Assembly: GCA_024811115.1 (NCBI GenBank)
Contig: JAKOGH010000721.1
Coordinates: 62,001 to 126,000, forward strand
DNA: 64,000 nt
Direction of reading: 5' to 3'
Source: Terana coerulea
Lineage: Eukaryota > Basidiomycota > Agaricomycetes > Polyporales > Phanerochaetaceae
The position numbers were made by a program, and so were the translations under genes. Below, piece after piece: positions 11,101-22,730 of the stretch. Positions within the stretch are counted from its first letter, which is position 1. Every line of letters starts with the position of its first letter. The notes under the pieces are model-generated. The model made no database searches and was not told the DNA's origin. It saw nothing but the letters and a program-made list of their open reading frames with translations.

Positions 11101-13228
11101 ATGCTGCAAACATACGGTATCTTTGATCGCGTTGCCTATGTTGGCTAGGGCGACGTCAAAGTCAGGCTTGATAGCAAGGGCTTTGTCGTACAACCTGTGT
11201 AGCAGTGGCATCAAACAGTCCTGCAACTGTGCGGGTCCTCCCAAGAACTTACTGTATGGCCTCTTCGAGGTTCCCTTGGTCCTTGTAGAGCGAGCCGAGG
11301 TTAGTGAGCAAATGGGCGTGGTTGGGATCTTGCTGCAGTCCGGCAGAATAGTAAATCTTGGCCAAAGCGCTACCTGTGAGGACTTTCTCTTCTCCCTTGT
11401 CCCTGGTGCGCAGAGTGTTGGTTGAGAAACTTGCTAAGATAATACCCATGTTATTGTAGGTCGAGGGTGAAGGGGCAATAGCCAAGGACAAGTAATACAG
11501 CAGAATGGCGAGGGAGTGGTTGATGTTCAGGGTGCCGTCAAAGCCAGGAATCGATACTTCTGACGAGGCGTTATCCTGGTATCGCTTGGCCAGCGCGAGA
11601 ATAATGCTGACGGTCATAATGGCAGTCTCACGTCTGAGGGCTTCTGTAGGAAGGCGTGGCGACTGACCATGGTCGTCTGCATGAGCGCATATAGCGGGGA
11701 AAACACCAGAATAAAATGGGAAAAGCAGCTCGGGGAGTCGTTTCGCCTGTTCGGGGGAGCAAGAGGAGGAACGGAAGGGCATTGTCGCCAAGAGCAAGCA
11801 GCGAGCGTACGACGCGGTCTCCGGAGGTACGGACGGCATTGAACAGATTAAATCCGGAATTAATCAGGGTGGAGACAGTCGTGTCCCCGGGGAGGTCTAG
11901 GCTCTGCGTAAGCGTGTCAGGGAGTGGAGCATCAGGAGGAGCTTGCAGCAAATAACCCGCAACAAAGCAGGCGAGAATGAGCTCTCGAGTGGAGTATCCG
12001 CCGCCCGCCTTGTACGCCTCAGGCGGCGAGATGACGACCTCCAAGGCCTGGAAATACGTTTGGACACCGTCTTTGGTCGTGGACGCGTGCATAGTGAGGA
12101 TGGTGGCGCTCGTCAGTAGAACCTTCTGCAGCCTAGGCAATTCATGCGGCACGAGGGGAATGAGGAGGCGACCGTCGTTCGAGAGGACTTTGCGCTGGAT
12201 AAACAGACAGACGTCCAGCGCACGGGCGAAAAGCACTTGACTGCGGTCCTTGTCTTGCGAGCCGTGGGCCAGCGTGAACAAGAAGCTGAGCATATTGTCC
12301 TACTCCCAATGAGCAGTGAGGCGCAAGAAGTGACAATGAAGGTCTTACCACCGCGTCCCAATATGTGGGCCGAGCTTGGATGGCTTTCCACCACCACTCG
12401 TACGCTTGGTCATTCCGGCCCAAGGCTTTCATGGCCGTGCCAATGTTGCTCATAGCTTCAGCCTGAAAGTTCGTCAACAATCGCTACATCCGTGCGCGGG
12501 AAGGTTTACTGACGAAGTTTAGGGTCTACCACCAGCATCTCCTGGCTGATGCGAAGGCAAGCGTTGTAGTCACCCAGAGCATGGTAGGTGCACGCCAGAA
12601 GAAGCAAAATAGGGAGATCTCTTGGGTGCAGGGAACGCAGCGTAGTCAGAAGTGGTAGCAGGCGTAGCTTATAGATTTGATCCGGGGTAGTCAAGAGAGG
12701 AAGCGCTTGGAGGAGGGGTACTGGCGTGAGTCCGGGATGAGGGCGATCCGGACTGTAGTAGAGATGATAAGCGTAAGACAAAAGGGCGTCGCGACTCAAA
12801 GTGCTGGCGAATGGGTTAGGAACGGGAGAAGCTGATGAGATGGCGGTAATGGGTGCCTCCTCAAAGCCCTGTGCAGGAATCTGCACATCGGCGACCTGGT
12901 GCGCGTTGGGTGCCTTGTCTAATACCCCGTCGACCATAGCCGATTGCATAGCAGGTTCTGGGAAGGGTCGGTCATATCAGCGGCGCCGTAACGTGACACA
13001 GGACACCGGAGGGATACCTAAAGCATTTCTAGTCTGGGGTTGCACAGGCTCGGAAGGGGAAAGCCGAAGGGGATAGGCTGTCAGTGAAGGGTCGTTCGGG
13101 GCATTAGTTTCGTGGCGGTCGGCGTGCGCAAAGGCGGATGGCGGGCGGTCTTCAGGGTCGTGGGGCTGCCTGCGAGGATGCTGGTTAGTGTGCCTCGACG
13201 AAGAAGGCCGAGCGAGTCTGCGGGACAT
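8189..13228 (-). CDS. OGT-like O-linked glycosyltransferase, GT41 family, with TPR repeats
   Basis: This is a long multi-exon gene. The N-terminal part is disordered, followed by TPR-type helical repeats (NIGTAMKALGRNDQAYEWWW, LLTNLGSLYKDQGNLEEAIQ, WQALDYYRRAVELNPDLPEA). The C-terminal half is the split GT-B catalytic region of GT41 enzymes (LNIAYVSNDV, NHPLSHLMQSVFGMHD, INLGGYTKGARNDVFAARP, VQLQLIGYAGTLGA, QVPDSILWLLRFPAAGE, GTPLLTWP, SRVAASMVNGTGFGDAMV). Related enzymes attach GlcNAc, fucose or another sugar to Ser/Thr of nuclear or cytosolic proteins; the donor here is unknown. A missing base at the G run 10281-10285 breaks frame before LNIAYV. An in-frame TGA at 12977-12979 separates the likely first exon (ATG at 13228) from the rest. 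An ATG at 12949 is the alternative start. Confidence 0.88.
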
Positions 13229-14055
13229 GGCAGGAGAACATAGAGAACGAGCTGGAAAGGAGCCAGGCTTGGGAGAAAAAATGCCGATGAAGAGACTGGG
13301 AAAGGTGTCAAAAAGGTAAGTCATGATAGTCGCCGACAAATAACAGAAATTCTCCGCCGAGGAATGTCGAAGAACGAGCGGAGGGTTAGGACCTAAGCGA
13401 GCCACTCGAACCATTCAATCCTGATGACGTACGACGCCGCTGACCTGGCCGCATCAACTCAGACGCGGGGCATTCGGAGTCCGCAGCCAGGGAGCCACCG
13501 CTGGGCCAGGTCCGACACGACGTCCGACGGGTGTGCCAGCCCTGCGTGCACCTGCAAGGTCACTGCACAAACAGCGCATGTCCGTGGGAGGCCTCTCACC
13601 TTCCTGGCCGCGGCCGCACCGTGCGACGCGCGCAGACAAGGCTGGCTGCTTTGGCCGCTCGCGGTCAGCGGGGTCGCAGCCTAGATCCTGTGGGATGACG
13701 TTCAGGTCGCCCCGCTCCACAGTCGAGAACCGCCGACTCCCCTCCGGTAGACGCTGTGCACGGTGGCGGGCCACCCGCGATCGCTGTCAGGGCGCCGCCC
13801 CCGCCGTGCCCGCCGTCGAGGACCGTCGGGATGACATTGCGCGACGTCGTGGCGACGAACGAAAGAGCAAGGGCGCCAAAGTCATCGGGCGGCGGCGAGT
13901 CGCCCTGTCCTAAATGGGAAGGTGCTGTAGTTTGCACTTCGTATCGTGCTCTGTTTGCTGCAGTGTGCACCGTTTCCCATCCTACACTAATCCGCCCCAT
14001 CGTTCATCCGCCGTGCCTTACGTCCACCACTGCCCTCGCCGCCCCGAGACCCCTC
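13229..14055. other. Divergent promoter region, no gene recognised
   Basis: This separates the OGT-like gene (minus) from the transaldolase gene (plus). GC-rich open frames cover parts of it on both strands, but none resembles a protein family I know. It probably holds both promoters and 5' leaders. Confidence 0.5.
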
Positions 14056-15423
14056 ATGGCCACTCTCCTCGACAGCATTCGAGCAAAGATCGCCGTCGAT
14101 GTCGACTCGATGGACCCTCTCGTCGCGGCGCGGCACACCTCAGACACGGCCAGGTTTGTGGACATGACCTCCAACCAAGCGATCGTCCACACCGAGGCGG
14201 CGAAGCCGGAAAGATCAGCTATTCTCAAGGGAGTCTGCGATCGTGTGCAGGGGTCTGGACTCGATCTGGAGGACCAAGTACCGGGGGCCTTGGATCTCCT
14301 GGTCAGAGCCATTCTCATTACTGACCCCGCATGGCTCCACTAACGGAAGGTTGAAGGCCGTCCTCTACGCCAAAGAGGTCCTCCCCTACCTCACCGGCCG
14401 CGTGCTCGTGCAGACCTCTCCCGCCGCCGCCCACGACACCGAGCAGACCGTCGCGCACGCGAAGCGCATCGTCGCGCTCTTTGAGGCTGAAGGTATACCC
14501 CGGTATGCATCTCCCCGGATCCACAAGCGACCACGGCCGCACACATCTTATGCCTGACGATTGCACACCTCCGCTGCACAGTTCTCGCGTGTGCATCAAG
14601 ATCCCCGCGACGCCCGAGTCCATCGTCGCGTGCCAGTATCTCGAGAAAACCGGCGTCCGGACGCTCGCGACTTGCCTCTTCAATTTACCGCAGGCCCTCG
14701 CGGCGTCTCAGGCCGGCTGCGCCTACGTCGCGCCGTACTTCAACGGTGTGTCCTGGTCGACTCCGAGCGCGGAGAACGAATCCGCGCGTCTACTGGCTGA
14801 TTGGTGCACAGAGCTCCGGGTTCATTTCGAGCCCGCACTGTGGAAGCAGTACGCCGATACCATCCATGAACACCCTGCGAGTCCTATCATCAGCGCCATC
14901 GTCCAGAGCTTCAAGGCCATAGGCTCAAGCACTCTTGTCATGCCAGCGAGGTAAGCTGATTTGTATGACAATGTATGACAGTTTCTTACCTCTGAGAGCG
15001 TAGCATCGTGACCACCGACGAGGTTGGTATTCATCTGAGGTACGGACCCCGTCCTCGCATACTGAGAGACACATTGTAGGCGCTGGCGCTGGCTTCGCTG
15101 GGTCCCGACCACCTCACGATCTCGGGAGCAGTGCTGGACAAATTAGCAGCACTTCCCGCCGCCGACATCACATTCCAGGCAGTCGGCGCGCCCATCACCA
15201 AAGATGAAGGTACGTGCTCACGCGCTGCACAGAACTATATCCGCCTTTACACATGCTAGTGCCCACCACGGACTTCCTGGAGGAAAACGCCGAGGCACTG
15301 CGCGCCGCCTTGGCGCAAGACAGCGAGGCGGCACGCAAGCTCGCAGACGCACTGCACATCTTCGATGGGATGGAGCAAAAGACAAAGGTGTTGATTCGCG
15401 CGCAGCTCTCAGCTGTCGCTTGA
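14056..15423 (+). CDS. Transaldolase-family enzyme
   Basis: Six exons (14056-14301, 14357-14502, 14582-14950, 15004-15022, 15080-15209, 15260-15423) give 357 residues in perfect phase. Visible parts of the TIM barrel are MDPLVAARHTSDTARFVDMT near the N-terminus, GRVLVQTSPAAAHDT, the Schiff-base lysine region RVCIKIPATPESI, TLATCLFNLPQALAASQAGC, YVAPYFNGVSW, VMPASIVTTDEALALASLGP and DHLTISGAVL. Transaldolases move a dihydroxyacetone unit in the non-oxidative pentose phosphate pathway. The substrate-contacting Asp/Asn residues differ from classic TAL1, so this may be a fungal paralogue of uncertain substrate. Its stop lies inside the 3' end of REV3 on the other strand. Confidence 0.88.
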
Positions 15424-18400
15424 ACCCGAGCTTAAACCACTCGATGGCTCCGCTGACTTGTAATGTACAACTATCTGACCCGTGTCCTGTAAAGTAGCAC
15501 TTGAATATCCTGTGTACAGTAGCAAACGTCTGAATGTACATACCTCGACATCTACCTCTTCTGCTTCGCTCACTTGGCCCGGCTCGGAATCTGCCATCTG
15601 CATCTCCACGAGTCCCTCTACGAGCTCATGCACGACGTCCAGGCTATCCGCCTTGTGCTCCAGCTTCTTGCGCTCGTAAAGCCACGGGCAGTCGAGCGAC
15701 ACGCAGTGCACGGGCTCGGCGGGCGCAGATCCCGCTGCACGAGCCGCAAACGCGGTGCACATCCGCGAAGCGCTTCTCCGCGCGGTGCACCCGCGAGAGG
15801 AGCCGGCCGAGGGTCTCCTGCGGGCGCAGGCAGCAGAGCTCGCAGATCGCTGGCGAGATCAGGCGTATTAGCGAAAATGCGCACAGGACACCACGGGAGA
15901 CGTGTGCGCACCGTTTTCCTCCTCCGTAGGAGCGCCACACGTGAGACACCGTGCGCTGAGGAAATGCTCGTCGATCTTGAACCGGCTGAGCAGCGCCATC
16001 TGCCGCGCCTTCCGCGGGGAGAGCAGCACCGCATCTGGTTCGTCCGCGAGCCGCGCCCGCGGCATCTCGTCGTACCACGCCCGCACATCCGCGCCGACGA
16101 GGTTGAAGATGCGTTCGAGCGGCGGGATGAGGACGCGCGTGATGTAATAGGTGGCGTCGATGCGCTGCTGGCTGTTCAACTGTTAGAAGATATCCGCTGC
16201 TGGCATGAGACGAAGCAGCGCACCTGTCGTTGAGAATGGCCTCGGGCGGCACCGCGCGGTCGACCAGGCGGGTCCCCGGGTTCTCCACGCGCAATGAGGT
16301 ACGGTATGCGGTCGCCGTATTGGGGTTCGTCATTTGGGTCCTCGAGCATCCTCCGGGTCGCGACTGCGACTCCTGGAGGCGGAGGCACGTCATTGCTATG
16401 GGTGGCGCTCAGGGACACCGTGAGTCGGGCAACCGTGCTACGGCGCACCTGTACGTTCCCAACCTGACCTCCTTTGCGAAGATGAAGTCTTGCAGCGATA
16501 CCCTGTTCTCAGGATCTGCGCCCACGTCGTGCAGCAGTAGTCTTTCACTTTGCTGAGATCTTGAGTCCGGAAAGGATCCTGGAGCAGACATGTCAAGACA
16601 CTCCCGCATCCAAAACCACCTAAAAGACACGTACTTGAGGCACGTCTCCACCATCTTCTGCTGCGCAGGCACGCCGTCGCGCCGGACCGTCTCAATGCCC
16701 TTCGCATCAAAGACCGGCTCTGTCTCGTCCGGGCCCTCGTACTTGAACCCGACGTAGCGCTTCTTCGCCATGAGCACGCACGGCAGGTACACCTTCTCGA
16801 ACTTGAGCTTGATCGGCGCGGGGTTCATCGCGGTCACCGCGTCCGCGATGTCCTGTCCGATCCGGAACGCCTGCGCCTTCGTCTTGCCGCGCAGGTAGAT
16901 GAACAGCGAGTCCGTGTCGCCGTACACGACGCGCGCGCCCCACTTTTGCGTCGCGTCGATCATGCGGACGGCCTGCGTCGTGGTCAGGACTGGCATGTGA
17001 TAGTAGACGGGGGGGCATACCTTCTCAAGAGTTTCTCTCCCAGTCTGGACGATCGCGTCTGCGACCTCGACGGCGGGCATGCGGCCGGAGAAGGATGCAC
17101 TCGTGTATCCGTACGTGACGTTTGCGATGAACTTGAGCGACAGCTGTCGGGCTTCCAGCACCCTGAGCAGAGCCTGCATAGGACAAGATGAGTATAGTGG
17201 AGTGACCGGACGACGACGCAAAGACATACCTTGTCATCCCTATTGGCCTTCATCGCCTGCTTGACCATGACGCGCGTATCCAGCAACTCCGTCAACATCC
17301 GCCCGAGCAAGCCTTTGCGTACTTCCGACTTGACGAAGATCATGCCATTGGGTGATACTAAAACACTCTGAGTAGCCTTCCGATAAAGTACAAGTGACGC
17401 TGACATACTGTGTATGTGGTCCTTGAGGGTATCAAGGAGCCCCGGGGGATTTTGCAACTCCGAGACTCCGAATTTATTCTGGCCCTTGAAGTCAATAACG
17501 CGGCCTAGACAGGTCGAATAGCAATAATTATAGGCTATCATGACGGAGGGGTATAGTGACTGGAAGTCCAATACGACGAGAGGACTGTTGTAGAAAGCAG
17601 ACAGGGGCTCCATAATCAAGGGTATGCATTCCGCTGCATTTTGTTTGCCCACCTAGTAACAAAAAGCGGATGTTAGAAGTATAGGACAATGTAAGAAAAG
17701 ACTGACTGACATCTTGTTTGCTCGGTGATAGGAGGACAAAGCTTTCCGGCTTCGCGATGCGGAACATGAAAGACTCAACCTTAAATTGAGAACCGCGGCT
17801 GATGACGGAGAAGAAGTCCATGCCAAACACGCGGGCAAACTCCCTTTGGACTATCATTAGTTCAAGAACGAGTGATAGAGGCGTTGCATACGAGTTTTTG
17901 GTGATGACTTCCGCAACCTCCAGCATCTCCACGACCATCTTCGTGCGAGCGTGACAATATCCGATCAGGCGGGATGTATGCTCTGGAACCTTGCCGTGGA
18001 ACCACGCTTGCAACGTAGTCGGAGAGTAACGAGGTGTCCTGTTTGAAGATTAGCGTCGCGTTCGTATTTGTTGAGTGCGGTGGAGCCTATTAATAGGAGC
18101 GGACTAACCGTCGGCGGAGAACATGGAATACGGAGTTTTCAAATGTGTAACTTGTGAGACTGAGTTCCGAGCGCATGATCCTCCACAGGTTCAGGACGTG
18201 CCGGCCTATGACCCGGAATGTGGACGTTTTCATCAGCGCCCATTGTTCGCTCATTCCAGCCTTTGCTCGATCAGGCGCACGAGATATTTGTTCTCCAAGG
18301 TCCAAGCCTGAAGAGGCGATCACTCAACCAAACGGCATCACTGTAGAAGAATGAGTAGACTTACCAAATGTACTCGCTCTGGCATTTAAGAATCCCCAGG

Positions 18401-21391
18401 AGCCCGTTTGGACATCCCAGCCGACAAGGATATCAGGATCCAGTTCGTGGACGACGTCCACGACGCGGTTTATCAGGTCCAGTTCCGAGTCCAAGCTTTC
18501 GTGCTTCCAATCCCGTATTCGCCGTTCATCCATCTCGTTGTTCTGGACGATGAGTATACCTGTTTTACATTGGAACGGAATACTGTGGTCAACACGCGGA
18601 GATGTCGAATCGTACAGCGCCCAAAACACCGCGATTGTCTCGTTCAGTCCGGGATCAGGTAGCTTATCACCGGAAGAAAGAGCTTCAGGGATGTCAGATA
18701 ATGGATTGAGCACGAAGGGACTGAAATGCATACCGAAGATTTCGAGTGAGAATGCCGTCATGCCACCCTTTTCTCTTACAGATGACGCTTTCGGGGGACT
18801 TGATTTTATTCCATACCGGTTTGCCTGAGTGGGTCCCAGAATCTGATCACCACGGCCTGGTAAGAGAAAGAAGATATGGATACACAGCGCAACGTACCTG
18901 CGATGTTTTCTTCGCCTTCCCTGCTACCGCCTCAGATTTGTTCTTCTCGAGCCACAACCTTGTCTCTCGGACGCTCGGAGGTAGACCTGCATACTCCCAT
19001 CCGTGTACATTCTTGGAAGCGTACTTCGGATGATGCAAGTCCGAAAGACCTAGCTCTGATGTGCCCAACCACTCCTCCAGATTTCCGACACCCGTGCCGC
19101 CTTTGAGATGATAGACTAGCCCCGCATATTCACGCCGATGCTCTGGGGCGTCGTCTTCTTCAGAGTAGTATGGCACTTGATAGACCTTACTCGGAATTCC
19201 GTAATGGTCCACGGATGCTAACAAATCAGACAAAGTTGGCGGTGGCTGATAATATGCGAAGGTACGAGTCCTCGCTTTGGCCCTAGGGGTCGCACGGGGA
19301 AAGGGCGTTCCCATCAGCTCTGCGGCGATGTCGGGTTCTACGGCCAAGTCTGCGAGCTTCCGCCGTTTCCTGGGGCCTAGGCGTCTCAGGTATCTGCTCG
19401 AACGCTTCACCTGAGAACTGCGAGGTAACCGTGATACTCGACGACGGGTGCAAAAGCTCTTTCGACGGCGAATCCGGAACATCCGAAGGTACTTTCGGGG
19501 AGATACCGTATAGTTCTTCGGCCAACTGCCTAGCGAAAATGTCAGTAGATGAGCCCATAAGATAATGTAAACACTTATACTTCTTCTGCGATAAACGCAT
19601 CGCGTCGTCCAAGAATGGATTCTCAGCAGATAAGTCGACAGTGGGACGCGTGGGTTTAGTTGGTGTTGAAGATTCGGCAGATGGAGACGTTGTACGAGAC
19701 CTGTGGCATAATGAATTATAGCACCTCTGTCCAAAGCGAAACATCACTTACTTCGCTGCCATGCTTGCTGAGCTTGAACTGTCAGTGGACTTTGCTGCTG
19801 GCCTGCGCTACGTGAGTACTCATTTCGTCGTAGAAGGGGGGGGGGGGGCGTACCTAGGGAGATCCTGCCAAGCATCACTGAACGGATTTCCTCGCTTCAG
19901 TTTGGACGGTGTCATGGACTCCTCGCGTCTGTCACACGAGTGAGAAGTGAAATATCTAACGTAGAGTTATATACATGCTACGTACCCTGGTGTGCGATCC
20001 GTACGCTTCCGGGGAGTGCTTTCTCCGTAGTCTTCCTCAGGTGGAGGGCCTTCTTCTGCAGCGCGTTCTGCATCCGCGGCATCGTCTAATCCCTGCACCC
20101 CCTCTTTGCGGCTGGGTCCACTCCCGTTCTTCGCGCTCCACGAGGATGCTTAGATCCTGGCTGGACAGCATGGCCTCATCTACATCCACCTTTCCTTCAG
20201 AAGCTGCACGAGGTTGGCTGAGGATGCCGTGCGCCAAAGTATCATAGGGATTGTGCTCTGGCTCCATATGAACGCCTTTCGTCTCGCGTGCTTTTGGCTT
20301 CCATGTCTTCCACTCATCTTCCCAAAGGGCCTCTACGCTCTCGAACGTCGTCATCGCCCAGCGTTCCCAGGCCTGTTCCCCCCTGTCGAGGACGGGTGTC
20401 GAATCCTGCTCCTTCTCGAGTCGTTTGCGAAGCTCGTCCCACCAACGGGCTTCTGCGCTCCATCCTCCTCCTGGGCCCCTCGAATGCTCGCTAAGGTCCT
20501 TTGGAGCTGGTGGCGAAGGGGACAGCCCACGCGCGACTCTGCGCTGCCGCTCGTCGTCCCACAGCTCTCGAACGCTTAACACAAATGGCTCTTCAGGCAT
20601 TCGAAGAGCAGGAATCTGTAGCTTGTGATGAATGTTGCGTGCCGTCAGGCGATGGCGGTTCAGTATTTGATGGGCTGCAACGTCAAGCTCCAGGTCCATG
20701 CGAGTTTGGCGATAGTAAGGCGAGGGTAAAGTAGTAAACTCCGAGCCGTCATCGCCAGCGGGGGCATCTTGTTCGTCTTGGCTGCGACTCCACACTTGAT
20801 TCAGGTCAATCCATCCGCACCCATAGAGGCCGTAATCAGACAGAAATTGGAGAATAAAGCTAAGGTGGCTTTCGAAGATCCTAAAGCGCGTCTTCATGAT
20901 AGATCCGGAGCGCATCAGAGTCACCGCCCGATTCACGAGGGCGGGGTCTGCGATATGCACCTTGAGGAAGGGCGAGTACTCGGCGTGAAAACCCATAGAA
21001 ATGCACGCCTTTGACAAGGACGACGGCTCGAACTATTTGCGAATTTCGCGAGTTCGGGTTCCGTTTCAGCGATAGGGCGATGGCATGGTTCAGAGAATAA
21101 CTCAATCGCGCCATATATTGGTTTACTGATGTTGTTCAGCCTACGGTAACGTTCATGGAACGCACATAGGGACTCACCATTTGCAGGTTTCATGTCTCCC
21201 ACATATTCCACCAGAAAATAAGGATACACTTGATGTATATGTACACATGCTTTCTTGCCAACTGAGGATTCGCCATAAATTCGTATGATGGGCACTCTAG
21301 GGAGGTTTGTGTTGTCGAGGGGGCCAGCCGGTTCGACGGTAGAATCAATCTGATTGATGCGTACACGTAGGTTCGACTCTTGCATGGTCAT
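15409..21391 (-). CDS. REV3: DNA polymerase zeta catalytic subunit REV3
   Basis: A family-B polymerase in many exons, starting MTMQESNLRVRINQIDS at 21391. In order: N-terminal domain (VGKKACVHIHQVYPYFLVEY), a long less-conserved middle, exonuclease-fold region (DIPEALSSGDKLPDPGLNE, LDPDILVGWDVQTGSWGFL), polymerase motif A (LVVLDFQSLYPSVMIAYNY), motif B region, motif C with the catalytic pair (VVYGDTDSLFIYLRG), KKRYVGFKYEG, and C-terminal cysteine clusters for zinc and Fe-S binding (ARCLTCGAP, CGSCSG, VSLDCPWLYERKKLEHKAD). Pol zeta extends mismatched ends in translesion synthesis. At least five single-base frame breaks occur (near 15727, 16274-16277, 16510, 19377-19391, 20127-20133). The apparent stop at 15409 overlaps the transaldolase 3' end by 15 bp. 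Confidence 0.93.
19836..19848. repeat. Run of 13 G within a REV3 intron
   Basis: Thirteen consecutive G on the plus strand, read as C13 on the coding strand. It falls inside a short intron with GTACG donor and CACGTAG acceptor, so it would be part of the intronic pyrimidine stretch. Its length is likely unstable in replication and in sequencing. Confidence 0.8.
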
Positions 21392-21492
21392 GTCTGGTCA
21401 TGGTATGTCCAAGAAAATAGAATAAATACGAGTGCAAGAGCGCGAGCCCGTCTCGAGATGGTCGTAGTCAACCGTCAAGCCGCGAACGTGAC

Positions 21493-21568
21493 GTGACAGG
21501 CGCGACACCCCGTTCAATGGTCACGCTATCGCGTTTACGGTTTCGGGTTCGAGTCCCCCACCTGGCAC
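21493..21568 (+). ncRNA. tRNA-like segment with perfect B-box (possible decayed tRNA)
   Basis: The 11 bases ggttcgagtcc at 21546-21556 fit the RNA polymerase III B-box consensus. Ends GTGACAG and CTGGCAC can form a 7 bp acceptor stem with one A/G mismatch across 76 nt. The T-stem is only partly paired and I cannot draw a convincing D-arm or anticodon arm, so no amino acid is assigned. It sits between REV3 and the epimerase gene. Likely a tRNA relic or an intron-containing tRNA that I cannot fold by eye. Confidence 0.3.
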
Positions 21569-21669
21569 AATATTGTCCGGCTAAGCTCATGCAGCTCATT
21601 CTCATCCGATACACGTGTATAACATTCATCATACTAGTACATTTGCTTACTTCACTTCCCATATTATTC

Positions 21670-22730
21670 CTACGCCTTGGCAGAGCCCGCAGTGACCGAG
21701 CCGTCGGTAGCTGTGATTACCTGCTGGCCTACCCAGGTCTCACCGGCGGCGACCGCAACGTACCCACGAACGAAGCCAGGCTCGACACAGACATACTTCT
21801 CCCTAAAGGTCTGTGAGTATCGTAATCCAGAATGAGGGAATATGCATACCACCCCCAGTTTCCATGTCGGCGATCTTCGACCCAGCTGCTTCCTGGGGGT
21901 TCCAAACCACCACGTCCTTCAAATTTTTGGTCTTGATCTCGACGCCGCCTCCAGGCCAGACAATCTCGTACTTTTCGCCCGCATTCTCGTATACGGAGTC
22001 GGTAAATTTCTTCACGTCCACCCCAGGCCTGGTCTCCACCTTGGCTTGGGCCTTGAGTTCTTCAGTAGCCTCGGTCTTGTCGTAGTAGGTAAGACCTTGG
22101 AGAGGCGTCACGAGAACGGTGTTTGCTGGGGCACGGAAGTAGTTGTGGAACAAAGCCTGAAATTCGAACGGCGCCGCCCCGGGGTTCTTCACATGGAGAT
22201 CGGTGCTCAGTTGATGTTCAGCAAGTGTAACAACGTATGCAAGCTCAAATGGCTTGTCAAATCGCGCTGTGATGCTGTCATTGGGGAGGAGGGCTACGGT
22301 GTAGTCGTAAGTTCGAAGGTCATGACACATCCTGCGATTGACTGACTCAACCTGACAGAAACACCAGCAGAGTTGTCCATGACGATGTCATTTAGAGCCC
22401 ATTTTTCGCTTCTGGCAAAGCCGTGCTGGCCCAGCTTAACGTGATCAGGGTGCGCAGGCGCACCGAAGCAAGGGAATACGACAGGAATGCCACCGCGAAC
22501 AGGCTTCGAGCCGTCAACTGCAGCGGTAGACGAGACAAAGAGGCGCTCCTTTGGAGTAGGCTCGCTCACAGAACCGGATTTCCATGCGATGACAGTTGCT
22601 CCGTAGAGCAGTGATTTCTACGGACGATCCCTGTGATTTGAGAAGTGAGTACGCTGGAGAGCTAGGATGCATCTTGATGTACCTTGGGGTGGGTGAGGAT
22701 GACTTTGTCGTTGGTTGATTGGACTGGCAT
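21670..22730 (-). CDS. Glucose-6-phosphate 1-epimerase
   Basis: The protein begins MPVQSTNDKVILTHPKG and shows the fold of hexose-6-phosphate mutarotases of the aldose-1-epimerase superfamily: GGIPVVFPCFGAP, HGFARSEKWALNDIV, VVTLAEHQLSTDLHVKNPG, FEFQALFHNYFRAP, GLTYYDKTEA, DVVVWNPQEAAGSKIADME, KYVCVEPGFVRGYVAVAAGE. The His and Glu used for catalysis in the family are in these blocks. It interconverts alpha and beta glucose-6-phosphate. Frame is broken by an extra base near 22609 and a missing G at the run 21852-21856 just before the last intron. The junction near 22330-22370 also does not resolve cleanly. Confidence 0.88.

Noticed and set aside
13756..14343. Longer transaldolase starting at 13756
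   Set aside because: The frame is open upstream, but its sequence is Pro/Arg-rich and unlike the family; the ATG at 14056 begins the conserved protein.
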